Origin: Polyangium jinanense
GTDB lineage: Bacteria; Myxococcota; Polyangia; Polyangiales; Polyangiaceae
Direction of reading: 5' to 3'
NCBI RefSeq assembly: GCF_028435365.1
Contig: NZ_JAGTJJ010000001.1
Coordinates: 930,001 to 994,000 of the forward strand
Length of the DNA: 64,000 nt
How positions within the stretch are numbered: position 1 is the first letter of the stretch; each line of letters starts with the position of its first letter. Under the pieces are notes generated by a model. The model had not been told where the DNA came from. It saw nothing but the letters and a program-made list of their open reading frames with translations, and did no database searches. The position numbers and the translations under genes were made by a program. Below are positions 44,085 to 52,613 of the stretch, piece after piece.

Positions 44085-44400
44085 GGGCGCGGCGCGGGGC
44101 TTTGCCCCGCCCCCCCAGCAGGGGGGCTGTCCGCCCCCTGCACCCCGGACCAGCGCAAGCGCTGGACTCGGGGTCGATGAACTGCGCGATGCGCAGTTCA
44201 TCGAACAGACCGTGGCAAGACCCGCGACGACCTTGCCAGCTGAGACAGCAGCACTGTCCTACGTGCTGGGGACGTCTTCCCTGTCGACAGCGCGCATCGC
44301 GCGCTGTCGCCCTGGGTCCAGCGCTTGCGCTGGTCCGGGTGCAGGGGCGGATAGCCCCTGCTCGGGTCCGGGGTGAAACCCCGGCGCTACGCTGCCGCGC
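44085..44400. repeat. Multi-hairpin dispersed repeat element, copy 2
   Basis: About 315 bp of ordered hairpins between convergent genes: GCGGGG-CTTTG-CCCCGC, GGGGGCTGTCCGCCCCC, CCAGCG-CAAG-CGCTGG, palindrome at 44174-44203, TGGCAA...TTGCCA centre, palindrome 44285-44309, CCAGCGCTTGCGCTGG, CAGGGGCGGATAGCCCCTG, CCGGGG-TGAAA-CCCCGG. Same order as copy 1 at 22861-23166; several stems differ on both sides with compensating changes. Confidence 0.85.
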
Positions 44401-44403
44401 ACA

Positions 44404-45219
44404 TCAGGCGGGGCTCGTCGTGAGCGCCGGTGCGTCGCTCACGACGGGAGCATGCAAAGGCTCACCCGTCTCGGGATCCACGTCGTCGGCCGCTCGCCGC
44501 GCGCGCAGGGCCTGCCCGATGGCCTCATTCTGCTGCACGATGGGTCCGAGCATGGCCAAACGGGAAGCCTGATCCTCCGGCGCCTCCGACGGGTATCGCC
44601 CGACGATCATGGCCACGAGCTGAAGCATTCGCCGCTGCCCCTCGGCGCGCGCGGCTTTCACCTCGGGAAACGTGATCCGCTTCGGCCAAGGCAGTTCGAG
44701 CGCGGTGCGATATTGCTTCGCCAGATCGACGAGCCGCGTGACATACCGCGAGAGCCCGAGCTCCTGCACCGTGGATACACGCATCGGATGTTGGAGCACG
44801 CCGAGGATCCGCTCCACCTCGCAAAGCTCCTCCACGTAAGGGAGGGACGTCACGGCGAAGAGACCGCGCGGAAAGATCTCTTTCAAGAGCGCGGAGCCGC
44901 TCGTGGCGACGGGATCCCCTGGCGCGGACGCTTCGATCTGCCGCTCCGCGGTATCACGAATGGCGACGAGCACACCGTCGACGGCGAGGTCGATCGGCTT
45001 CGCCTCGGGCGCGAACGCCGGGACCTTTTCGTCCTGCGCTGCCCACCTCGCCTCGAGCGTGCGCAATGCCTCGTCGTGATCGACGCACGAAGCCGCGAAC
45101 GCCGCGATGTCCATGTCGCCCGCAGCGAGCGCAGCCTTGCGCACCTGCGTGATGGCGAAGAGACGACGGCCGGGAGTGAACATGTACAGATTGAAGAGCG
45201 TGGCGAGCGAGGTATCCAT
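44404..45219 (-). CDS. Orphan-family protein, paralog of the 17122-17922 product
   Basis: 271 aa from ATG 45219, with AAAGGAGG seven bases before. No signal peptide; helical. N-terminus MDTSLATLFNLYMFTPGRRL; the middle has VDGVLVAIRDTAERQIEAS, GSALLKEIFPRG and EVERILGVLQHP, aligning with VDTLARHIEGYIDVEAS, ARALHTAAFPRG and EIRRILSVLRAP of the 17122 gene. The tail is Pro/Thr/Ala-rich. Family unknown to me. Its leader holds a 43-bp-period tandem array (45308-45482). It ends beside repeat element copy 2, with a toxin-antitoxin pair upstream. Confidence 0.72.
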   Translation of the reverse strand: MDTSLATLFNLYMFTPGRRLFAITQVRKAALAAGDMDIAAFAASCVDHDEALRTLEARWAAQDEKVPAFAPEAKPIDLAVDGVLVAIRDTAERQIEASAPGDPVATSGSALLKEIFPRGLFAVTSLPYVEELCEVERILGVLQHPMRVSTVQELGLSRYVTRLVDLAKQYRTALELPWPKRITFPEVKAARAEGQRRMLQLVAMIVGRYPSEAPEDQASRLAMLGPIVQQNEAIGQALRARRAADDVDPETGEPLHAPVVSDAPALTTSPA

Positions 45220-45307
45220 GCAGAGCCTCCTTTGGGGCATGCCGGAAAATTCGGTCGGGGCGGTAGACGCCAAACGGAGGGCTCGCCACGCAATCGGAGC
45301 AGCATTT

Positions 45308-45482
45308 CGGCGAAGGAGAGCGGCGACCGGCTTCGCTGGGGGTCGACCGTCGGCGAAGGGGAGCACGGACCAGGTTCGCTGGGGGTCGACCCGCCTCGAA
45401 GGAGGGCGAGGACCGGGTTCGCTGGGGGTCGACCGTCAGCGAAGGAGGGCGAGGACCGGGTTCGACGGAGAGCGAGCGAGGG
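45308..45482 (-). repeat. 43-bp-period tandem array in leader of the 44404 gene
   Basis: Three full units of 43 bp (45325-45367, 45368-45410, 45411-45453) with GACCGGGTTCGCTGGGGGTC starts, plus partial units on both sides. In gene orientation the unit reads CTCGCCCTCCTTCG...GGTCGACCCCCAGCGAACCCGG. Between the array and the gene, 45249-45284 reads (minus strand) CCTCCGTTTGGCG and ACCGCCCCGACC. These are the two core pieces of the 16602-16968 array, so the arrays look related. It overlaps no convincing gene. Confidence 0.72.
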
Positions 45483-45519
45483 AGACGGTGGGGCTCGTCT
45501 TTGGACGAGCGTTTCCGCT

Positions 45520-45741
45520 TCAGGCTGCGTAGCGGAAGATGGCGAGTTCGGTGCTGCGGTTGGCCGATTCGAGCAGACGCTCGATATTCGCCATGACGGG
45601 ATCACGAAGGAGATACGCGTGGCAGTCAGGGCACTGGAGGACGGGCACGTCCTTTACGATGACGATCGACCGGTCGCCGAGCTTGAAGGGCAAGTCGGTC
45701 ACGCGTTCCTCCATGTCACCACCACACGTCGTGCACAGCAT
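45520..45741 (-). CDS. YgiT-type zinc-finger antitoxin-like protein
   Basis: 73 aa from ATG 45741 (GGAGG seven bases before). Two CxxC pairs (MLCTTCGG and LQCPDCHA) form the zinc finger of YgiT/MqsA N-terminal type. The rest is helical (VMANIERLLESANRSTEL). It lacks a helix-turn-helix DNA-binding half, so unlike MqsA it probably does not bind operators itself. It begins 5 bp after the DUF4258 gene stop. Acts as antitoxin by inference. Confidence 0.85.
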   Translation of the reverse strand: MLCTTCGGDMEERVTDLPFKLGDRSIVIVKDVPVLQCPDCHAYLLRDPVMANIERLLESANRSTELAIFRYAA

Positions 45742-45746
45742 GTGCG

Positions 45747-46082
45747 TTACCTCCGTTGCCGGAACTCGGCGTCCCATTTCGCGACGTCCGGCAAGTATGC
45801 CGTGACGACCCGTACGTTGTCACCCGCGACATCGGTTGCGAAGAGAACGTGGAAGACTCCATCCGGATGCTCGCCGCGGACGAGGTAACTCGGCAGGTAC
45901 TTGTCGTCCGGGTAGTGTTCGATGATCTCGAACGTGTCCACGGCGCCCAGGATCATGTCCCGCGTCACGCGCCGCACGCCGAACCGCATGTTCACGTGGT
46001 GCGTCCAGAGGAGGCTCCCCGAGCGCACGCAGCGCTTGACGAAGTCGAGCGGGTCGGATGGTAGCAGCCGCGGCTCGGCCAT
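45747..46082 (-). CDS. DUF4258 (MqsR/RelE-like) toxin candidate
   Basis: 111 aa from ATG 46082. The DUF4258 pattern is seen: THHVNMRFGVRRVTRDMI, then SYLVRGEHPDGVFHVLFAT and RVVTAYLPDVAKWDAEF, the 'vvTaYxPdxxkW' ending of this family. DUF4258 proteins pair with YgiT-type zinc-finger antitoxins and are taken as mRNA interferases. Here the toxin gene comes first and the YgiT gene follows, an order that is common in such pairs. Catalysis is inferred from family only. Confidence 0.82.
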   Translation of the reverse strand: MAEPRLLPSDPLDFVKRCVRSGSLLWTHHVNMRFGVRRVTRDMILGAVDTFEIIEHYPDDKYLPSYLVRGEHPDGVFHVLFATDVAGDNVRVVTAYLPDVAKWDAEFRQRR

Positions 46083-46208
46083 CGGCGGAAGGTTTCATGG
46101 GCCCCGCGCGGGGCGCAAGAGGGAAGTCTGGCGCGGGTGGTCGAGCAGGCACGCGGGAGGGTGCATGGACGGACCTGGCTGCGCGCGGTAGCCTCGCGAA
46201 GAGGTAAC

Positions 46209-49200
46209 GTGCTCACGACAAGGTCGTTTTCATTCTCCTACGCACGCCAACCGTACCCTCTCGCTCGAGCGCTTGCGCGATGGAGTCGCGCAACGCAACA
46301 GCCGGAAGAGCGGCTCGTATCGGCGGCCGAAAACGACTGGGCAGAATCACGGTTCCTCGTCGAGCTGTTGGTGCATGCGAAGCCCCGGAGAGCGTGGCTC
46401 GGTCGCGAGCGTGCGAGGGAGATCCTGAAGGATGCCGGCAGCAGCGTCACGCTGGAGAGCCTCGAAGAGAAGTTCTGGGTGCGGTTCGTCGTAGGTCAAC
46501 TGGAGATCCCCGACGCGATTCGCAGGGAGCTTCAGACGGGGAGGCACAGGGACGCTTTGCCGGACGCCGAGCGCGGAGCGCTCAAGCAGCTCGTCGACGC
46601 GCGGGACGACAATACTCCTCTGTTCTGGGTGGAGCGCGACGATCTCGAACGCATACATGCTGTGCATAAGAACGCGCACCCGCTCACGCCCACGTTGTGC
46701 GATCTGGAGAAGACGCACGTGATCGCCCCGGCAGCGCACCAGGGTCGAGAAGGGTATCTCTTGCCCTGGAGGAATCGTGGTGGTGAGAAAGGGGTTACTC
46801 CGTGGCTATGCACACGTGCGGTTGGGCTTTACTGGGAAGCCCTAACGCGAAGTACGCCACGCAGGGCCGACACGAACCTGGATGATTCCATGTTTCGGGA
46901 GTGGCTCGTACGTGCCATCGAATTTCCCTGGTGGGGGTCACATACCGAGCACATGACGGCGCCGATGCGAGCGCGCCTCGTAAAGGCTGCGACGCGCTTC
47001 ATCCTAGCCGAGACGGATGTGAGCGATCCCGATAAAGAAGTTGAGCGTTTTCTTTGGGAAACCGTGGGTTTCGACCGCGAGACCACGTTCCGTCCACCGG
47101 CCAGACCAGCAGATGATGCCAGCTTGCTGGAGGTCTACCGATGGTTCGATCATGCCTTCCTCTACGACCCGAGCGGGCTGCGCCGCATACGGAATTGGCT
47201 CGACCTCCTGATCTCGCTCGTCGTGCGTCACGAAGAAGACGTCTGGCGCTACGGCTTGGTCGAGGTGTTGCAGGCATCGCGTCAAAAGCCCTATCTCATT
47301 TATCGCGCAATGCTGAGCATGGCGGCTGGAGATAGCGTCATCGCCGGCGTTGTTGCGCATGTGGAGACAGCTCCGCTCGGAATGCTCCTTCTCGCAGAGC
47401 ACAGCGTGCGTGTCGAGGCGGACTTCAACTGGGAGGAGCCGAGCGATCGGACGAGAATCCAGGAGGCTGAAAAGAACAGGCTTTGGCGTGAAGCCGTTGG
47501 CCTCTTACTCGGTACGGTCCGCGACGAAATGAACGAGAGGCCTGATCGCCTGAAGGAATGTGCGACAGCGCTCGGGGAAACCATCCTCCTGTCCGTGCCA
47601 ACGATTTCACGCCGGGCTCATCTTCCGGAGGTTGACGAAGTTCTGCGCAATGGATCGGAGGAGCGGCTCCAGATTCTGTTTCGCGAGCTTTCGACGACGA
47701 AACATTTCGTGTTGTTCCCGCTCGCCACGGAGCTACACCGATTCTTGGCCGCCCGTGTAGCCAACCATCCGTGGGCCAGGCCCTCGGCAGAGGTACGCGT
47801 TCTCCTCTGGTTGCTACGAACGCTGATGACCGACCCCGAGGGGGCCACACTCGATGCGGCCACGGTCGCGGGTACCCTATTGTCCGCGTACGAAAGCTTG
47901 TTCCTACGCGAATGTGTCGATGACCGCGGCAACCTTAAAATTTGGTACGACGACGCGCCGGACATGGTGGCCCAGCCATGGACGGACCTCGCAATTTTCC
48001 TTCATCGGGAGGGGAGGGCAGACGAATTGCTGGCGCCTCGCGGCGTCGACTTGAGCAACCATCTGGCGGGGTGCTACCACGCGGACAGGTATGGCGGAGG
48101 GGATGCGCACCGGTCCTGGCTAAGGAAGACACGCCTGCACTTGCGGGTCCTCATGGCCATTCACAACGCTTTGGTAAAGGGCGACTTTGATCCTGTGCTC
48201 GGGCTGTCTTCGAAGCAGGCGGCCGAGCTATTGGCCAAGGTGGAAGAGCGGATGAGTTTGCTTGTATGCACGAGCGAGAACTCGGCGCACGACGGGAAGC
48301 ATGGATCGTTGTTCACGCCCGACAAGGAAGCGTTCGCTGGCGGCATCGCGGGGCCCGAGGGAATTCTGGAGCCGATCGTACGTACCTTTAACCGCTTCAC
48401 CAGTGTCGATAGACGCGACAAGGCGTTCGCCGACTGGATCCCTGTCGAGGACGATCCTACGGTACTCCTGAGAGTCCTCGATCGAGCGCTTTCAGCGAGT
48501 GCGAAGCGGCAGGTCGTCGACAAGCTCTCTGCTTTCGACATCAAGCAGATTGCAAGGAAGCTACACGCGGACCAGCTCCAGCAACTTGCCCTGGCCGCGA
48601 ACGTGGCTGGCCAGAAAGACATCGTAAACAAGGTTCTGGCCTATGGGAATGAGCACCTGCGGGCCTCTTACCGGGACAACGAGTGGGCGATGTTTGCCTA
48701 CAAAATGCGGATCATGCTCGCCTATCACAGCCGGGACGAGAACGAGCTCGACGCCGTCGCGTTGCCACCGACCCATGCTCGACACCGGATTCGCGTAGAT
48801 GGCCACGTACAGGACGAGGCGCGAGACACGCGCGATTTCTACCGCGCCCTGATCCTAGTCGAAAAAAACCCCGCGGAGGCGCAGAGGCTTTTCGTCGAAT
48901 TAGCCGCCAGATACCCAGGGTCCGTGTCTCATGCCATCAACCTGACGGCGGCATCCCTGGAGGCAGCGAAGCGCATCCAGGACCCGGATGCACAAAAGCT
49001 GGCCTTCCTGCAGGCGCTCCGTGCCTGGGAATCCATCGAGCAGACCATCCCTACCGCTGCTTTCGCGCGTGTACGCAACAATGTTGCTGGCCTTCGACTG
49101 ATGGCACTGGACGGCGCTCGAATGGACGAAGCCTTCGATGCAGCGTGGGCAAGGCTGGAGCCCGAGATGCGGGCGGATATCGACATCGTCACCGTCGGCG

Positions 49201-50033
49201 TTACCAATGCCCGACGCCGCGGGCTGGAGGAGCGTGCAGTCATCATGCTGGAACATGCCCGACCCTATCACATGGTCGAGACAGGCAAGTTCGATGATGC
49301 ATTCGAGCGGCTTCTGAAGGCGGCGCCACAGGCAGGGCTTGGCAGCGCAGCGATGACGATCCCCGCGTCTCAAGATGACCCTGCAGCAGAGTACAGGGTA
49401 CACCAGAGATTGCGCGATTACCGTGCCTCAAGAGCCGTGGAGGTCTTGCGAGGCCCCGGAACACCCGTGCACCAGTTCCTAATGGACGAGCTGTACGACA
49501 TTGCGAAGGAGGTCATGAAGCGCAACCTGCTGTTCAAAGGGGGCAACGAGCCCAAGCGCAACGACTTTTTCGCTTCCCTGCTCCAGATGCGGGTCGCGTT
49601 CCTCAAGTGGGCAGTCAAAGAGGGCCGCGGCGGTTCGTCGACCGTGGGGAGGGATGCCGGCTTGCGGGATTGGACTTTGGAGAATCCGGGCGCCGGGGGC
49701 GAGATTGCCATTTTCGAGGCACTCGTGCTGACGAAGATACGCCGCAAGTACATCGACGAGCACGTTGACAAGACGGTCTTCAAATACGACACGAGTGGTC
49801 ATCCTCAAGCATACATTGTCGTGTACTACGAAGGGGGCACGCCATTCTTGCAGTTCTGGAACAAGTACGTTGACCACGTGTGCAACACGCAACTTCGAGG
49901 GCTTCTGCCGATCAGATTTTCTGAACCATATGCCGATCAGAACCATCGCAAGCTCGTCGTTGTTCGACTCGACTACGTTCGCGATGACGCGCCGCATTTC
50001 GTCTACCATATCGCGTTGGATCTGACTTCCTGA
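46209..50033 (+). CDS. Very large low-G+C orphan protein, candidate defence effector
   Basis: 1274 aa from GTG 46209 (AAGAGG four bases before; GTG 46137 is an alternative with no ribosome binding site). It is soluble with no signal peptide or Walker motif that I can see. About 1000 residues of helical solenoid-like sequence (LLGTVRDEMNERPDRLKE, PAEAQRLFVELAARYPGSV) are followed by a C-terminal domain near 1090-1274: RNDFFASLLQMR, RDAGLRDWTLENP, AIFEALVLTKIRRKYIDEHV, YIVVYYEGGTPFLQFWNKY. The D...EAL spacing recalls nuclease-like C-terminal domains of large antiphage proteins (inference from memory). Codon third positions are clearly less G+C-rich than its neighbours. Beside a toxin-antitoxin pair. 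Confidence 0.7.
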   Translation: MLTTRSFSFSYARQPYPLARALARWSRATQQPEERLVSAAENDWAESRFLVELLVHAKPRRAWLGRERAREILKDAGSSVTLESLEEKFWVRFVVGQLEIPDAIRRELQTGRHRDALPDAERGALKQLVDARDDNTPLFWVERDDLERIHAVHKNAHPLTPTLCDLEKTHVIAPAAHQGREGYLLPWRNRGGEKGVTPWLCTRAVGLYWEALTRSTPRRADTNLDDSMFREWLVRAIEFPWWGSHTEHMTAPMRARLVKAATRFILAETDVSDPDKEVERFLWETVGFDRETTFRPPARPADDASLLEVYRWFDHAFLYDPSGLRRIRNWLDLLISLVVRHEEDVWRYGLVEVLQASRQKPYLIYRAMLSMAAGDSVIAGVVAHVETAPLGMLLLAEHSVRVEADFNWEEPSDRTRIQEAEKNRLWREAVGLLLGTVRDEMNERPDRLKECATALGETILLSVPTISRRAHLPEVDEVLRNGSEERLQILFRELSTTKHFVLFPLATELHRFLAARVANHPWARPSAEVRVLLWLLRTLMTDPEGATLDAATVAGTLLSAYESLFLRECVDDRGNLKIWYDDAPDMVAQPWTDLAIFLHREGRADELLAPRGVDLSNHLAGCYHADRYGGGDAHRSWLRKTRLHLRVLMAIHNALVKGDFDPVLGLSSKQAAELLAKVEERMSLLVCTSENSAHDGKHGSLFTPDKEAFAGGIAGPEGILEPIVRTFNRFTSVDRRDKAFADWIPVEDDPTVLLRVLDRALSASAKRQVVDKLSAFDIKQIARKLHADQLQQLALAANVAGQKDIVNKVLAYGNEHLRASYRDNEWAMFAYKMRIMLAYHSRDENELDAVALPPTHARHRIRVDGHVQDEARDTRDFYRALILVEKNPAEAQRLFVELAARYPGSVSHAINLTAASLEAAKRIQDPDAQKLAFLQALRAWESIEQTIPTAAFARVRNNVAGLRLMALDGARMDEAFDAAWARLEPEMRADIDIVTVGVTNARRRGLEERAVIMLEHARPYHMVETGKFDDAFERLLKAAPQAGLGSAAMTIPASQDDPAAEYRVHQRLRDYRASRAVEVLRGPGTPVHQFLMDELYDIAKEVMKRNLLFKGGNEPKRNDFFASLLQMRVAFLKWAVKEGRGGSSTVGRDAGLRDWTLENPGAGGEIAIFEALVLTKIRRKYIDEHVDKTVFKYDTSGHPQAYIVVYYEGGTPFLQFWNKYVDHVCNTQLRGLLPIRFSEPYADQNHRKLVVVRLDYVRDDAPHFVYHIALDLTS

Positions 50034-50326
50034 CCGTCAAGGCTGGCACCGCCCCCGCCGCTGCCAGGCTTGGCAAGCATCTGCGTGTCCAGCGTGCACC
50101 GCCCGCTGTCACGCCCGCTCCCGCGCGCCCCGCCTGCACAGGCAACGCCTCGACATGACCCCCCACCTGCCGTAGCCCCACCCCTCGGCACGCAGCTCCC
50201 CATGTTCCAGTGCTTCCGCTCGACGAGCGCCGCGGAGGCGCAGGGCCCAATACGAGAACCACCCCGCGGCGCTGCTCGCGCTCGCGCTCAGGAGGTGGCT
50301 CCCCGTCCACGGATCCCTGCCAAAGC
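50034..50326. other. Intergenic gap, no gene supported
   Basis: About 290 bases between convergent genes. C-rich, some Arg/Pro-rich short open frames, no ribosome binding site or family resemblance. I see no strong hairpin. Confidence 0.4.
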
Positions 50327-51511
50327 CTACGGCGAAAGAACCAGGGCCTGGAGCCGCCCGTTCTCGCACGCCGTGTTCGTCTCGCATTCGATCCAGTAGA
50401 GCGCCTCCTCGTCGACCGTGAAATGGAACGGCCCGGTCGGCCGCACGACGATCTCGGCCGCCTGGGTCCCCCAGTTCGAGCCGCCCACGGGCAGCCGCGC
50501 GATGGCCTTGCCGCCGTCGAACGTCGAGGCGCCGAAATAGACCCAGTCCCCTTGAACCTCGATCGGCGGCAGGACCGCGAGCGTGAAGTCCGTCGCCGCA
50601 TTCGAGAAGATGAGCTCGCCGCTCGTCGGCACGAACGACTCCACCGCCCCTCCGGCCTTCGGGACGCGGTTCAGGAGCGCGTTGTTCTGCGCGAAGAAAA
50701 ACACGTATTCGTCCGATACGTCGAGGCTCGACACGTAATTGAGGCCCGTCGCGAGCGCCTTCTCCTCCACGCCCACGCCGACCGACGGATCGAGCGAGTA
50801 CACCGCGCCGGTCAAGGCCTTCTCGCCATCGTCGCACGAGTTCGGCACGTCGTCGCCCAGCGCAAAGCGCGTGAAATAAAGACGGCCGTCGCTGTAGCGG
50901 ATGTCGTAGAGCATCGAGGCCGCCGTTCCCTGCTTGTATTCCGGGTCGATCCAGAGCGCTTCGTACGAGGTCGAGCCCTTCGCCACCCGCCCCACGAGCC
51001 CGTCCGTGAGCATGTAATAGAGGTATTCGCCTCCGAGGGTGATCCCGGCGAGCTTCTCGAACTCCGGTTGCTCGCCGAGCACGGGGATCACGTCGGGATC
51101 GCAGTTCCTCGGGTCGCACCAGGAGAGATTCGACCCGAGGCAGGTCGATTCGTTGCCACGCTGGGTCCAGGCGATGAAATCGTGCGAGACCACGGCCCAT
51201 TCGACCCGCAAGCCGCCGAGGTCGAGCAGAGGCGCCGAGCAGCCCGGCTTCGGCAGGCGTCGAATCGAGCCGGGCGTCGCGTATTGCCGGACGACGATCG
51301 ACTCGGCGTCCGAGCTCAGCGCGCCCATGACGACGTTCGGCTCGATGAGGAACGGCTCGCACGTGTCCCCGCTGCCCCCGCATGGAATCGAGGCGCACGC
51401 GAGGTTCGGCGGGGGCTTCGGCGCATACTCGTCGTAACCATCGTCGACGCAGCTCGACACGAGCACGGCCGTGATGCCCATCGAAAAGGCGCGAAGGAAC
51501 GAAAGGGTCAT
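50327..51511 (-). CDS. Lipoprotein with beta-propeller-like body
   Basis: 394 aa. Signal peptide with lipobox (MGITAVLVSSC). The mature part has repeated YLYYMLTDGLVGRVAKG, YVFFFAQNNALLNRVPKAGG, WVYFGASTFDGGKAIARLPVGG and ALYWIECETN units, about 45-50 residues, as in DUF5050/six-bladed propellers that bind surfaces or sugars. Eight or so cysteines, probably disulphides. A TAAGAT hexamer six bases before the ATG, and no Shine-Dalgarno. It diverges from the Uma2 gene across 75 bp. Confidence 0.83.
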   Translation of the reverse strand: MTLSFLRAFSMGITAVLVSSCVDDGYDEYAPKPPPNLACASIPCGGSGDTCEPFLIEPNVVMGALSSDAESIVVRQYATPGSIRRLPKPGCSAPLLDLGGLRVEWAVVSHDFIAWTQRGNESTCLGSNLSWCDPRNCDPDVIPVLGEQPEFEKLAGITLGGEYLYYMLTDGLVGRVAKGSTSYEALWIDPEYKQGTAASMLYDIRYSDGRLYFTRFALGDDVPNSCDDGEKALTGAVYSLDPSVGVGVEEKALATGLNYVSSLDVSDEYVFFFAQNNALLNRVPKAGGAVESFVPTSGELIFSNAATDFTLAVLPPIEVQGDWVYFGASTFDGGKAIARLPVGGSNWGTQAAEIVVRPTGPFHFTVDEEALYWIECETNTACENGRLQALVLSP

Positions 51512-51517
51512 GGGCGG

Positions 51518-51523
51518 ATCTTA
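51518..51523 (-). promoter_or_regulatory. -10-like TAAGAT six bases before ATG 51511
   Basis: Minus strand GTTGTAAGAT, then CCGCCC and ATG. Same six-base geometry as other starts; leaderless transcript inferred. Confidence 0.5.
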
Positions 51524-51574
51524 CAACGCCGTCGAGCCGTCCCTGCGAGCGGCGTGTCGAGAAGCACGACATGC

Positions 51575-51580
51575 TACGTT
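51575..51580 (+). promoter_or_regulatory. -10-like TACGTT six bases before ATG 51587
   Basis: ATGCTACGTTTCCCCCATG, extended TG. The same ATGCTACGTTT occurs before the next Uma2 gene (52597-52607), so the two starts appear to share a duplicated promoter. Confidence 0.55.
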
Positions 51581-51586
51581 TCCCCC

Positions 51587-52549
51587 ATGACGCAGCCGCT
51601 CGCGTTCACCGTCGACCCCGAGGACCCGCGCGCCCCGCCCGAAGAGGTCTGGGCGTCCATGTCCGCGGAGGAGCGACGCCGCGTCGTCTCCATGCTCCCG
51701 GCCGAGGTGCCCATCGACATCATGGCGCCCGAGGGCGACCCGCATCGCGAGGCCAAGGAGCGCACGCTCGACGCGCTCGGCCGCTTCTTCCGTCGCACCG
51801 GGCGCAGGGTCTACCTCTCGTCGGAGCTCGCGACGTATTACCCTGGCCGCCCGCGCGTCGTGCCCGACGTCCTGGCCGTCCTCGACGTCGACCCGCATCC
51901 GCGGAGCAAGTGGGTCGTCGCCGACGAAGGCAAGGGGCTCGACTTCGTGCTCGAAGTGCACGTCGAGGGTGACAAGCGCAAGGATCACGAGCGCAACGTC
52001 GCGCTCTACGCCGAGCTGGGCATTCCGGAGTATTTCATCTTCGACCGTGGCCGGCTGAGCCTGCGCGGGCACCGGCTCCCGTCCTCGGGGGCGCGCGTCT
52101 ACCAGCCCATCGTGCCGCAAGGGGGGCGTTATGCGTCCGCGCTGCTGGGGCTCGAATTGATGCTCGTGGAGGGTCGCCTGCGGTTCGTGGTCGGAGGCAC
52201 GCCGCTCCTGGAATCAGAGGAGATCATCGGCCAGCTCGAGTCGATGGTGGACGGCCTCGTGCATCGACGCGAGGAGGACGAGCGCGCGCTGGAAGAAGCG
52301 AGGCGGCAGATCGAGGAGGAGCGACGGCGGGTGAAGGAAGAACGCAAGCGGGCCAAGGAGGAACGCAAGCGGGCCGAAGAGGAACACGTGCGGGCCGAAG
52401 AGGAACGCAAGCGGGCCGAAGAGGAGCACGTGCGGGCCGAAGAGGAGCACGTGCGGGCCGAAGAGGAGCGCAGGCGGGCCGACGAAGCCGAACGGCGAGC
52501 GGCTGCGCTGCAGGCGGAGCTCGATCGGCTCCGTGGTGGCAAGTCGTAA
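51587..52549 (+). CDS. Uma2-family (DUF820) PD-(D/E)XK protein with heptad coiled-coil tail
   Basis: 320 aa. Residues about 20-200 match the Uma2/DUF820 nuclease fold: IMAPEGDPHREAKERTLDAL, YYPGRPRVVPDVLAVLDVDP (the PD motif), VLEVHVEGDKRKDHERNVALY (ExH/DxK-like) and YAELGIPEYFIFDRG. A C-terminal tail of about 80 residues is a heptad repeat of RAEEERK and RAEEEHV units from a 21-bp tandem repeat. It is a cytoplasmic, possibly oligomeric nuclease; targets unknown. Uma2 families expand strongly in myxobacteria and cyanobacteria. Confidence 0.88.
   Translation: MTQPLAFTVDPEDPRAPPEEVWASMSAEERRRVVSMLPAEVPIDIMAPEGDPHREAKERTLDALGRFFRRTGRRVYLSSELATYYPGRPRVVPDVLAVLDVDPHPRSKWVVADEGKGLDFVLEVHVEGDKRKDHERNVALYAELGIPEYFIFDRGRLSLRGHRLPSSGARVYQPIVPQGGRYASALLGLELMLVEGRLRFVVGGTPLLESEEIIGQLESMVDGLVHRREEDERALEEARRQIEEERRRVKEERKRAKEERKRAEEEHVRAEEERKRAEEEHVRAEEEHVRAEEERRRADEAERRAAALQAELDRLRGGKS
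52350..52500 (+). repeat. 21-bp tandem repeat coding for RAEEExx heptads
   Basis: GCGGGCCGAAGAGGAACGCAA-like units, about seven in a row, alternating ERK and EHV codons. Near-identical copies suggest recent expansion. In frame, so coil length can change without breaking the gene. Confidence 0.7.
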
Positions 52550-52599
52550 GGGCCCTCCGCTCGCGCCTCCTCGTCCGGTCGAACGCCCTCCCCCCATGC

Positions 52600-52605
52600 T
52601 ACGTT
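52600..52605 (+). promoter_or_regulatory. -10-like TACGTT eight bases before ATG 52614
   Basis: ATGCTACGTTTGCCCTCC precedes ATG. Nearly the same leader as the upstream Uma2 gene at 51587. Confidence 0.5.
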
Positions 52606-52613
52606 TGCCCTCC

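Noticed and set aside
45325..45453. CRISPR array or coding repeat
   Set aside because: Tandem and spacer-less, no cas genes; frames through it are Arg/Ser-rich.
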